Assembly: GCA_012026855.1 (NCBI GenBank)
Contig: VEOV01000326.1
Span: forward strand, 1 to 6,330
Source of the DNA: Geobacter sp.
Lineage (GTDB): Bacteria; Desulfobacterota; Desulfuromonadia; Geobacterales; DSM-12255
Length of the DNA: 6,330 nt
Direction: 5' to 3'
The notes beneath the pieces were generated by a model. That model made no database searches and was not told the DNA's origin. It saw only the letters and a list, made by a program, of their open reading frames with translations. Within the stretch, counting starts at the first letter, position 1, and every line of letters starts with the position of its first letter. The translations under genes were made by a program, and so were the position numbers. Below, in pieces: positions 1 through 6,330 of this stretch.

Positions 1-689
1 ATGTAGAGATCGATGGGGATGAGGTCGTTGACGCCGTCATTGACCTGCGGACTGCCGCGGAACGGGCCGCCGCCGATGGCGCAGGCACCGCAGGCAATGG
101 CAATTTTCGGTTCGGGGATCGCCTCCCAGGTTTTGAGCAGCGCTTCCTTCATGTTGGCGCTTACCGGGCCGGTGATGAAGATACCGTCCGCATGGCGGGG
201 TGAGGCGACGAACTGGATGCCGAAGCGGCCAAGGTCGAAACCGACTGTGTTCAGTACGTTAGTGTCGGCCTCACAGGCATTGCACCCCCCGGCAGAAACC
301 TCACGCAGCTTCAGCGACCGGCCGAGGAGTTTCACCAGCTGCTCCGACAACGCTTTCGCCAGATGGTGGTCATCGGTTGCCGTTACGGTAAGGTCATTGC
401 GGCCGTTGGCTGCCAGGCAGTGATCGGTGGAGAAGCTGATGGCGCCCCGGGGACAGGCAAGGACACACTCCCGGCAGAAGATGCACCGCCCCAGGTCCAG
501 CGCAAGCCCGTTGTCAGTTTCGATGGCGCCGTAAGGGCAGGCGGCGGCGCAGAGCCGGCAGTCTGCCGGGCACTTCTCCGGCTGCAGCAGCGGGTAGCCC
601 TGAAGAAGCTCGGGCAGCACTGCCGGCTCGGCCGGGTAGCCCATGGTCCGGTGCTGCTGCTTGATTCTGGCGAGAATGGTTTTCAGCAT
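1..689 (-). CDS. ehrS: Ferredoxin / hydrogenase-type small subunit fusion (HyfH-HyfI or NuoI-NuoB like), C-terminus cut by window edge
   Basis: An open frame runs from an ATG at 689 to the left edge, giving 229 codons without a stop. Residues about 36-85 form a ferredoxin domain with two [4Fe-4S] motifs: C40-x3-C44-x2-C47-x3-C51-P and C69-x2-C72-x2-C75-x3-C79-P. Residues about 118-229 form a NuoB / [NiFe] small-subunit domain, with GGCNACE (C136, C139) and ACGACAIGGG (C203 being the expected ligand). The fourth ligand, usually in a PGCPP motif, should lie just past the edge, since the frame stops at IPIDLY, so about 20-40 residues are probably missing. E. coli Hyf and Hyc encode these two parts as separate proteins, so this is a fusion. 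There is no signal peptide; it should be cytoplasmic and peripheral to the membrane arm, carrying electrons to the large subunit encoded just upstream. A Shine-Dalgarno AAGGGG five bases before the ATG supports the start. The symbol follows the Ehr naming as I remember it; the family assignment is firmer than the symbol. Confidence 0.9.
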   Translation of the reverse strand, partial: MLKTILARIKQQHRTMGYPAEPAVLPELLQGYPLLQPEKCPADCRLCAAACPYGAIETDNGLALDLGRCIFCRECVLACPRGAISFSTDHCLAANGRNDLTVTATDDHHLAKALSEQLVKLLGRSLKLREVSAGGCNACEADTNVLNTVGFDLGRFGIQFVASPRHADGIFITGPVSANMKEALLKTWEAIPEPKIAIACGACAIGGGPFRGSPQVNDGVNDLIPIDLY

Positions 690-694
690 GGCAG

Positions 695-700
695 CCCCTT
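695..700 (-). promoter_or_regulatory. Ribosome binding site of the small-subunit gene, overlapping the upstream stop codon
   Basis: AAGGGG lies five bases before the ATG at 689. Its two A bases are the last two bases of the TAA stop of the large-subunit gene. Terminating ribosomes would therefore sit on the initiation site, which suggests coupled synthesis of the two partner subunits. The site also fixes the start codon of the downstream gene. Confidence 0.7.
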
Positions 701-2216
701 AAAGGTCAAACCCGCAGTAGGACAGGTTGAAACTCTTGTTGCACAACGGAAAGTCGGAAATCTGCTCTCCTCGCAGTGCCAGCGCCAGACCAGTCCAGTT
801 GTGAAAGGAGGGGTCGACGATCTTGCAGGCGGTCAAATTTCCGGTGCTGTCGGTGATCACGGTGTGGCAGATTTCGCCGCGCCACCCCTCGATCAGGGCC
901 ACGGCAAGCATTTCCGGGCGCGGCTGAGCCACTGGTGTGAGGCAGTTCCCGGCGGGCAGCCGGTCCAGTTCTGCTGCGATGAAGTCAATGGACTGCTGCG
1001 CCTCAAGCCAGCGCACCATGGCCCGGGCATAGACATCGCCATGGCTGTCCGTCTGCGGCTGCCAGGGCGTTTTCTGGTAGGCGCCGAACGGGAAGCCGCT
1101 CCTGACATCGCGCTGCAGCCCGGATGCTCTGGCTGCTACGCCGACCAGGCCGAGCTCGGTGGCGTCTTCCGGGGTTACGCTGCCGGGCCCATCGCATCTT
1201 GCAATGACTGAGGAGGATTGCCAGAGCAGCTCCACGGCGTTTTTCAGGTCAGAGGCGGCAGCGTCAAGCCTGCGCTGCAGCTCGGCAATCTGCTTCGGCT
1301 GCAGGTCGAAAGCGGTCCCTCCCGGGCGGACGATCCCCCGGCCGAAACGGCTGCCGCAAATGACCGCGGTCATGTTGAGGAAGTCCCCCCTGATCCTGCC
1401 GCAGTAAGACATGGTCGGCAGATAGCCAACATCGCCGGCCAGTGCCCCCAGGTCGCCGGTGTGGTTGGCAAGCCGCTCCAGTTCAAGGGCAATGGCGCGC
1501 AGCGAGTTGCCGCGGCTGCTGGCAGCTGTGCCGCCAAGCCCCTCCAGCGCCATGCAGTAAGCCTGGCCATGGCCGATGGTGGTGTCGCCGGCGATGGTCT
1601 CCATGCGGTGCATGGCTGCCGCTGGATTGCCGCCGGTGACCAGTTCCTCGATACCCCGGTGCTGGTAGCCGAGGGCGATCTCCAGGTGGAAAACAATCTC
1701 GCCATGGCACTGGAAGCGAAAGTGCCCCGGTTCGATGATGCCGGCATGGACCGGGCCGACCGCTACCTCATGGATCTCTTCGCCATTGACCCGGTAAAAA
1801 TCGGTTACGCAGGGGAGGATCGGCTCGTCGGCAGCTCGCCCCCAGGCATCGGCAGAGCCGCTTCTCGGACGGATGTAGCGCACCGGCTTGAACCAGGGGT
1901 GATCTTCGACCGTAACACCGTAATTCTCGGCAATTTCCCGTTCAAAGAGGTGCACCTGGGGCAGATAGCGGCTGATGGAGGGGAGAGCGCCGGTCAGGCG
2001 GCTCTGCATGGCGCCGATCAGCTGCTTTGTTTCCGACCCCATGATGGCAAAGAGCAGCAGAGTCTCCTGTTCCCTGACGCTGAAATAGCTGAGTACCCGC
2101 CAGCCGCGACCGGACTCATCGATCATCCCCTGGAGAAAATCGTTCAGCGGGTAGTCAGGGATTTCGCCGAGGGGGACTGCTGCGCCGTTAACGAATGTCT
2201 TAAGGAGGCTGCTCAT
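699..2216 (-). CDS. ehrL: Hydrogenase-like large subunit (HycE/HyfG family, NuoC-NuoD fusion) lacking the NiFe ligands
   Basis: A 505-residue protein. Residues about 1-115 resemble the 30 kDa NuoC domain, with its FEREIAENYGV and HPWFKP signature at 91-111. Residues about 145-505 resemble the 49 kDa NuoD / hydrogenase large-subunit domain: VGPVHAGIIEPGHFRF (153-168), LGYQHRGIEEL (182-192) and ELERLANHTGDLG (245-257). The two-domain layout matches HycE/HyfG. In an active hydrogenase the segment after the HRM motif reads RVCGIC; here it reads ETIAGDT (206-212), so both L1 cysteines are missing. The C-terminus (484-505) ends in NKSFNLSYCGFDL instead of DPCxxC plus a cleavable tail, so both L2 cysteines are missing and no maturation cleavage is expected. 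Length and flanking motifs are normal, so this is a conserved-looking variant rather than a broken gene. It should be a soluble subunit docked on the membrane arm. The ATG overlaps the upstream stop by four bases (ATGA) and is preceded by GGAGG at six bases. Substrate unknown; automatic annotation as a hydrogenase would probably be wrong. Confidence 0.93.
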   Translation of the reverse strand: MSSLLKTFVNGAAVPLGEIPDYPLNDFLQGMIDESGRGWRVLSYFSVREQETLLLFAIMGSETKQLIGAMQSRLTGALPSISRYLPQVHLFEREIAENYGVTVEDHPWFKPVRYIRPRSGSADAWGRAADEPILPCVTDFYRVNGEEIHEVAVGPVHAGIIEPGHFRFQCHGEIVFHLEIALGYQHRGIEELVTGGNPAAAMHRMETIAGDTTIGHGQAYCMALEGLGGTAASSRGNSLRAIALELERLANHTGDLGALAGDVGYLPTMSYCGRIRGDFLNMTAVICGSRFGRGIVRPGGTAFDLQPKQIAELQRRLDAAASDLKNAVELLWQSSSVIARCDGPGSVTPEDATELGLVGVAARASGLQRDVRSGFPFGAYQKTPWQPQTDSHGDVYARAMVRWLEAQQSIDFIAAELDRLPAGNCLTPVAQPRPEMLAVALIEGWRGEICHTVITDSTGNLTACKIVDPSFHNWTGLALALRGEQISDFPLCNKSFNLSYCGFDL

Positions 2217-3655
2217 GGGGCGCCTCCGGCAGCCGTCAACAGACGGGTGGCGTCGGCGAGTATCTGCCGGAGCGGCTCCGGTATCCAGAATCCGAGGATG
2301 GTCATCAGGATCAGCATGGCCACTGGCGGGCCAACGGTCAGGAGACCGTCGCGGTAGCCGCTGTCTTGGTTGTCTGCGCCTGCCCTGCCGGTGAGGATCG
2401 GCAGGATGGTGGAGGCCATGCCGATAAAGATCACGGCAAACAGGGTGATAATGACGAAGCCGAGGGAGATGCTGCCGCCGGTAAAGATGTTTTCCAGAAT
2501 CATGAATTCACTCAGGAAAGGGGCAAATGGCGGCGAGCCGGTGATGGCAAAGAGTGATGCCATGAAGAGCCAGCCTGACCAGGGGAGCCGGTCGATGACC
2601 CCACGCACATTCTCGGCCCGCTTGCTGTTGTAGGAACGGTGGATGTTGGCGGCGGTGAGGAACAGCACTCCCTTGGTCAGACCGTTATTGAACAGGTGGA
2701 AGAGGGTGCCGTAGATGGCCCCTTTGCCAAAGCCGAGGCCGATGACCATGAAGCCGACATGCTCCACACTGGAGTAGGCCAGCAACCTTTTGAAATCAGC
2801 CTGCTTCAGCACGAATACCGCTGCGAAGATCATGGAGATGATGCCGAGGGCCATCAGGGCAGCGTTGCAGAAACCGGCGCTGCCGGCTGCCGAGCAGATC
2901 TGGTAGATCCGGCAGCTGCCGAGAAAACCGCAGTTTACCAGCCCGCCTGCCAGCAGGGCGCCAACCAGGCCGGGTGCTTCGCCATAGGCGTCCGGCTTCC
3001 AGGTGTGGAGCGGGGCCAGGCCGATCTTGGTGCCGAAACCGACCAGCAGGAAGATGAATGCGCCATTGAGCCAGGCCGGGGAGAGGGCTTTTGCTGACGC
3101 CACCAGCGGCTGCAGCAGCAGGGTCGGCTCCAGCCGGGCGACCACAGTGGCGTAGGCGAGGAAGTAGAGCCCGAGGAGCGCCAGGGCAATCCCCACTGAG
3201 CAGATCATCATGTACTTCCAGGTGGCTTCAATGGAGCGGGCGTTACGGTTGAAGTAGACCAGCGGCGCCATGGTCAGCGTTGTCGTCTCGATGGCTACCC
3301 AGAGCAGCCCCAGGTGCTGGGCAACACAGACCAGGGACATGGCGCCGAGGCAGAGCAGCAGCCCCATGCAGAGCACCCGGTTGCTCCGCTCTTTGCGGTA
3401 TGCAAGGTAGCCGATGGAGTAGACTGCCAGGCAGAGGAAGAGAATGCTCACCCCGAGCAGTACCAGCTTGCCCAGCGGATCAAGGAGTATCCAGCCGTTC
3501 AGTGCGGCCGGCGGAGTTGTCACCAGCAGCATCAGGGTGATGATCAGATGCAGTGTGGCGATGACCGGCAGAATCAGCGGCCTTTGACCGTTGTCCCGCA
3601 GCAGCCAGGCTGCCACTGCCCCGAGAACGGGTATGAAGATCAGCAGGCTTATCAT
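2213..3655 (-). CDS. hyfF: HyfF-type antiporter-like membrane subunit (NuoL/M/N family)
   Basis: A 480-residue, strongly hydrophobic protein with about 13-14 predicted membrane helices by eye, similar in length to HyfF and NuoN. It is one of the two Mrp-antiporter-like subunits of the complex and should move H+ or Na+ across the inner membrane. Landmark residues of the family are visible: a glutamate in WVAIETTTL (E123), a lysine in GFGTKIGLAPLHTWKPDA (K210, with H217 and K220), the ADFKRLLAYSSVEHVGF loop (286-302), a lysine in NNGLTKGV (K328) and GSPPFAPFLSEF (373-384). The ADFKRLLAYSSVEH wording is typical of HyfF rather than HyfB. The start is the ATG one base after the TGA of the HyfE-type gene; only a weak GAAAGAG precedes it, so translation probably depends on coupling. 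It shares four bases with the large-subunit gene. The ion moved cannot be told from the sequence. Confidence 0.93.
   Translation of the reverse strand: MISLLIFIPVLGAVAAWLLRDNGQRPLILPVIATLHLIITLMLLVTTPPAALNGWILLDPLGKLVLLGVSILFLCLAVYSIGYLAYRKERSNRVLCMGLLLCLGAMSLVCVAQHLGLLWVAIETTTLTMAPLVYFNRNARSIEATWKYMMICSVGIALALLGLYFLAYATVVARLEPTLLLQPLVASAKALSPAWLNGAFIFLLVGFGTKIGLAPLHTWKPDAYGEAPGLVGALLAGGLVNCGFLGSCRIYQICSAAGSAGFCNAALMALGIISMIFAAVFVLKQADFKRLLAYSSVEHVGFMVIGLGFGKGAIYGTLFHLFNNGLTKGVLFLTAANIHRSYNSKRAENVRGVIDRLPWSGWLFMASLFAITGSPPFAPFLSEFMILENIFTGGSISLGFVIITLFAVIFIGMASTILPILTGRAGADNQDSGYRDGLLTVGPPVAMLILMTILGFWIPEPLRQILADATRLLTAAGGAP
2223..2227 (-). promoter_or_regulatory. Ribosome binding site of the large-subunit gene
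   Basis: GGAGG lies six bases before the ATG at 2216, inside the last codons of the HyfF-type gene. Together with the ATGA stop/start overlap it supports this start and suggests translational coupling. Confidence 0.7.
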
Positions 3656-3656
3656 G

Positions 3657-4295
3657 TCACTCTTTCAAGGTGGTCAGCCGGGAGGTGTCGATGGACGAGA
3701 ACTCCTTGCTGATCTGGTTGATGATGATTCCCATGACAAATATCCCCACGAGCAGGTCCAGCAGCGCCCCGGCCTCGACCATCACCGGCATTGCCTCGGT
3801 CAGCAGCAGGCCGAAGATGAAGATGCCGTTTTCCATAATCAGGTAGCCGGTCACCTGGGAGATGGCTTTTTTCCTGCTTACCAGCATCAGGCAACCGGTC
3901 ATGAGAGTGGCAATCGCGGCCGGCACAAAGAGCAGCCCCTTGTGCTGCGGCGCCAGGGGGAGCTGCTCGGCGAAACTGAAGGCGAAGGCAGTTGCCACGG
4001 CGCCGATCAGCATTATCGGCACATAGCCGAGAAATGGCTGGTCCTCACGCTTGATCCCCACCGACTGGATCGCCCGGCCCAGCAGCCAGGGGATGATAAA
4101 CCCCTTGACCGCAATCATGCCGGCAGAGATCAGCCCCAGGTGCAGGGTGAACTGGTGGAGCAGGGCCGGAACCAGTCCCAGTGCCATCCCCTGCATGGCG
4201 ACTACCTTGATGGCGATGTTTATCCTGCTTGTTCCCAGGACGATGAAGTTCATGAGGAATACCAGGACAAGCAGCTGGTCGACAAAACTGTTCAT
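3657..4295 (-). CDS. hyfE: HyfE-type membrane subunit (NuoK-like)
   Basis: A 212-residue membrane protein with about six or seven helices, matching the usual length of HyfE (a little over 200 residues). The C-terminal half carries the HyfE signature RKKAISQVTGYLIMENG (141-157), with a membrane glutamate at E155, followed by VEAGALLDLLVGIFVMG (173-189) with E174 and D180; these correspond to the NuoK-like part of the family. The N-terminal half has MNFIVLGTSRINIAIKVVAMQG (about residues 15-36), also typical. It should link the HyfC-type subunit to the antiporter-like subunits and take part in ion movement. Its ATG overlaps the stop of the HyfC-type gene by four bases, with GAGG eight bases upstream. 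A one-base gap separates it from the next gene. Confidence 0.9.
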   Translation of the reverse strand: MNSFVDQLLVLVFLMNFIVLGTSRINIAIKVVAMQGMALGLVPALLHQFTLHLGLISAGMIAVKGFIIPWLLGRAIQSVGIKREDQPFLGYVPIMLIGAVATAFAFSFAEQLPLAPQHKGLLFVPAAIATLMTGCLMLVSRKKAISQVTGYLIMENGIFIFGLLLTEAMPVMVEAGALLDLLVGIFVMGIIINQISKEFSSIDTSRLTTLKE

Positions 4296-5215
4296 GACGG
4301 TTGCCTCAAAACCAGCAGCATGGCAAAGGCGGCCAGGATGCTGGCGGCGATCAGCAGCTGCGGGATGCGGGTGAGCTTCAGCCTTGCCATGGTCGACTCC
4401 ACCATGCCGATTACCACGGCCAGCAGCAGCATGGCGGCGACAAAGGCCAGCCAGTCGAGGAGAAAATTGCCGGAGCGGAACGGTACAGTGATGTGCACAA
4501 AAAGTGAGCCGAGCAGAAAGAGTTTCAGAGCTGCGGCGTACATGATGGCGGCAAAGCCGGCGCCGCTGTGGTCAAGGACCATGACCTCGTGCACCATGGT
4601 GAGTTCCAGGTGGGTATTGGGGTCGTCAAACGGAATCCGGCAGTTCTCGGCCAGCAGGATGATGAACAGCGCCCCCACCATCAGGAGCAGGGCGGCGCCG
4701 GAGCCGAACCAGACGGTCAGAGGGAAGTCGTTCAGCATGCCGCTGAGGGAAAATGAGCTGCTTATCCTGGCCAGCACGATAAACGAGAAGAACAGGGCCG
4801 GTTCTGCCAGGCAGGAGTAGGCTGCTTCACGGGGCCCTCCCAACCCTTCGAAGCATGAGCCGGTATCAAGGGCAGCTGCCACGGTGAAAAAACGGGAAAG
4901 GGCGAACAGGTAGGCAAAGAGGAGCATGTCGCCGTTGAAGGCAAGGGGGGCGGGATGGTTGCCCAACGGCATAAGCAGGGCGGCAACAGCGGTAGTTGCC
5001 ATGGTGATTACCGGGGCTGCCTTGAAAATCCATGATGTTACCGGGCTGAAGACCGAGCCTTTCCGCCAGAGCCGGATGATGTCGTAATAGGGCTGCAGCA
5101 GCGGGGCGCCGCAGCGGCCGGCAAACACCGCCTTGGTCCGGTTGATGACCCCCAGGAGCAAGGGGGGCAGGGTGATCGCCAAGAGCAGATGGATGATGGT
5201 GTTGACTGCCGTCAT
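4292..5215 (-). CDS. hyfC: HyfC/HycD-type membrane anchor subunit (NuoH-like)
   Basis: A 307-residue membrane protein with about eight helices, the usual length for HyfC/HycD. It anchors the soluble module to the membrane and forms the channel between the redox site and the ion pumps. Family landmarks: GRCGAPLLQPYYDIIRLWRKG (33-53), DTGSCFEGLGGPREAAYS (117-134), and the cytoplasmic loop AENCRIPFDDPNTHLE (189-204) followed by LTMVHEVMVLDHSG (205-218). The DDPNTHLELT wording is that of the hydrogenase branch, not of NuoH, where the loop reads differently. The start is the ATG one base after the TGA of the HyfB-type gene, with a strong GGAGG seven bases upstream inside that gene. In E. coli hyf the next gene would be hyfD, which is absent here. 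Confidence 0.93.
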   Translation of the reverse strand: MTAVNTIIHLLLAITLPPLLLGVINRTKAVFAGRCGAPLLQPYYDIIRLWRKGSVFSPVTSWIFKAAPVITMATTAVAALLMPLGNHPAPLAFNGDMLLFAYLFALSRFFTVAAALDTGSCFEGLGGPREAAYSCLAEPALFFSFIVLARISSSFSLSGMLNDFPLTVWFGSGAALLLMVGALFIILLAENCRIPFDDPNTHLELTMVHEVMVLDHSGAGFAAIMYAAALKLFLLGSLFVHITVPFRSGNFLLDWLAFVAAMLLLAVVIGMVESTMARLKLTRIPQLLIAASILAAFAMLLVLRQPS

Positions 5216-5216
5216 C

Positions 5217-6330
5217 TCAGCCCCTCCCTCTGAAGTGGCTCCAGGTGAGGAGCGCCACCAGTGTTACCACGATGTAGAGGATGTAGAGGTGCAGCTTGCC
5301 GTGCTGCAGCTTGCGGACTGCCGACAGACGGCTGTTGGCGCTGTCAAAGAGCGGCAGGTAGACCCCTTCCAGCAGGGTTTCCGGGATGTGGCTCCTTAAG
5401 GAGGTTCCCTTGGGGAAGAGTCCGCTGACAACCGGCTTCTTGCCATGGGGCCTGAGGATGCCGCTGAACAGCGAAACTATGACCGCCGCAAAGGAGGAAG
5501 AGGTGTACTGCATTCTCGGCGTGGGGGCAAGGTAGCCGCAGCCCCAGGTGTCCGCTGTAGCCACGGGGAGCGTTTTCAGACGGCGCAGGTAGATGTAGCC
5601 GCATATGCCGGCGGCAAGCAGCAGCAGGACGGCGGTCAAGGATAGTGTCCCCAGGCTGGCATGATCCGATATTCGTACTCCGGCAAGTCTGATGGCCGGG
5701 TAGAGGGAGATGCTGACCCTTTCCAGCAGTGGCGAGACAGCTATGGGGAGGGTGCCGATGACTGCACAGAGAGTGGCAAGCAGGGCCATGGGGGCCAGCA
5801 TGAAACCACCCGCTTCGTGGTGGGCGACGTGATGGTCACTGAGGGGTGAGCCGAGAAATGCCACGCCGAAGAGCTTGACAAAACAGGCCAGCGCCAGGCC
5901 GCCGATCAGGGCAAGAGAGGCTACTGCCAGGGCGCAGAACGGGTCGTTAAGGGTGTCGGCGTCCAGAATGCCGCGGAAAAGTCCGAGGTAGATGAGCCAC
6001 TCACTTACAAAGCCGTTCAGGGGGGGGAGCCCGCAGATGGCCACAGCGCCGATGAGAAAGAAAACCGCTGTGAATGGCATCTTCTTGATCAGTCCCCCCA
6101 TCCGGTCTATTTCCCGGGTGCCGCAGGCATGGATGACCGAGCCGGCGCCGAGGAAGAGCAGCGACTTGAAGAGCGCGTGGTTCAGGACGTGCAGGGTGCC
6201 GCCCGCGAAGCCCAGGAGGACCAGGGCCGGCTCGCCGCGGCTGCGGCCGAGCAGCGCCAGCCCCACCCCCATGGCGATGATGCCGATGTTCTCCACGCTG
6301 TGGTAGGCGAGCAGGCGCTTCAGGTCGTGC
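5217..6330 (-). CDS. hyfB: HyfB-type antiporter-like membrane subunit (NuoL family), N-terminus beyond the window
   Basis: The frame is open to the right edge, giving 370 C-terminal residues. The GTG at 6296 is not the start: it lies inside the conserved HDLKRLLAYHSVENIGI motif, which begins at the edge. HyfB/HycC are about 600-670 residues, so nearly 300 residues are probably missing. Numbered from the first full codon, visible landmarks are LNHALFKSLLFLGAGSVIHA (49-68, pumping lysine at K55), CGLPPLNGFVSEWLIYLG (99-116, E110), and the HyfB/HycC C-terminal signature TWGCGYLAPTPRMQYTSSSF (261-280). A final helix (about 347-363) ends with the short basic tail HFRGRG. It is the second ion-translocating subunit of the complex, in the inner membrane. 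The TWGCGY...RMQYTSSSF block separates it from NuoL and from the HyfF-type subunit of the same operon. The stop is one base before the HyfC-type start. Confidence 0.93.
   Translation of the reverse strand, partial: HDLKRLLAYHSVENIGIIAMGVGLALLGRSRGEPALVLLGFAGGTLHVLNHALFKSLLFLGAGSVIHACGTREIDRMGGLIKKMPFTAVFFLIGAVAICGLPPLNGFVSEWLIYLGLFRGILDADTLNDPFCALAVASLALIGGLALACFVKLFGVAFLGSPLSDHHVAHHEAGGFMLAPMALLATLCAVIGTLPIAVSPLLERVSISLYPAIRLAGVRISDHASLGTLSLTAVLLLLAAGICGYIYLRRLKTLPVATADTWGCGYLAPTPRMQYTSSSFAAVIVSLFSGILRPHGKKPVVSGLFPKGTSLRSHIPETLLEGVYLPLFDSANSRLSAVRKLQHGKLHLYILYIVVTLVALLTWSHFRGRG
5223..5227 (-). promoter_or_regulatory. Ribosome binding site of the HyfC-type gene
   Basis: GGAGG within GAGGGAGGGG, seven bases before the ATG at 5215. 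It lies in the Arg-Gly-Arg-Gly codons that end the HyfB-type gene and is the strongest Shine-Dalgarno match in the window. Confidence 0.7.

Noticed and set aside
363..1211. Long plus-strand open frame (282 codons) opposite the large- and small-subunit genes
   Set aside because: It is antisense to well-recognised proteins, has no family features, and crosses a gene junction. Long antisense frames are common in GC-rich coding DNA.
699..2216. Call of the large subunit as a functional [NiFe] hydrogenase or as a pseudogene
   Set aside because: The ligand cysteines are missing, against hydrogenase activity; full length, intact frame, good flanking motifs and operon context argue against a pseudogene.
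1218..2357. Plus-strand open frame of 379 codons
   Set aside because: Antisense shadow of the large subunit and the end of the HyfF-type gene; composition is not protein-like and no domain is recognisable.
3591..4820. Plus-strand open frame of 409 codons
   Set aside because: It spans the opposite strand of three conserved membrane-protein genes. Its Gln/His/Asp-rich sequence is what the complement of hydrophobic codons gives.
5217..6296. Start of the HyfB-type protein at the GTG at 6296
   Set aside because: The codon lies within the conserved DLKRLLAYHSVENIG motif and the frame continues open to the edge, so the true start is outside the window.
1..6330. tRNA, rRNA, CRISPR array, insertion sequence or internal terminator
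   Set aside because: Coding sequence fills the window with gaps of at most nine bases, and I saw no repeat array, inverted terminal repeats, or hairpin followed by a T-run on the coding strand.

Overview
The window holds one continuous minus-strand operon and nothing else that I can support. Read from the right edge to the left edge, it encodes six subunits of a membrane complex of the hydrogenase-4 / formate hydrogenlyase / complex I superfamily: a HyfB-type antiporter-like subunit (5' end beyond the window), a HyfC/NuoH-type subunit, a HyfE-type subunit, a HyfF-type antiporter-like subunit, a large-subunit protein combining a NuoC-like and a NuoD/HycE-like domain, and an iron-sulfur protein in which a two-cluster ferredoxin domain is fused to a NuoB/hydrogenase small-subunit domain (3' end beyond the window). 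All junctions are 4-base overlaps or gaps of 1 to 9 bases, so the genes are almost certainly co-transcribed and translationally coupled. No stretch over 9 bases lies between genes, and the promoter and terminator are outside the window.

The main point of interest is the large subunit. It has the overall fold signatures of a group 4 [NiFe] hydrogenase large subunit, but both cysteine pairs that hold the NiFe centre are gone: the N-terminal CxxC position reads AGDT, and the C-terminus ends in SFNLSYCGFDL where DPCxxC is expected. The ferredoxin cysteines and the visible small-subunit cysteines are intact, as are the acidic and lysine residues of the ion-pumping subunits. The complex therefore looks able to move electrons and pump ions, but not to make or oxidise hydrogen by the usual chemistry. 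From memory, such complexes are called Ehr (energy-converting hydrogenase-related) and were noted in Geobacter; their substrate is, to my knowledge, unknown.

The organism is probably a GC-rich (roughly 60 percent by eye) anaerobic bacterium, most likely a deltaproteobacterium of the Geobacter / Desulfuromonadales type. This is inferred from base composition, gene content and protein style, not from a search.

Proposed working model: the ferredoxin/small-subunit fusion accepts or donates electrons in the cytoplasm, passes them to the interface with the large subunit, where an unidentified reaction occurs, and the HyfC/E/B/F-type membrane arm couples this to proton or sodium movement.
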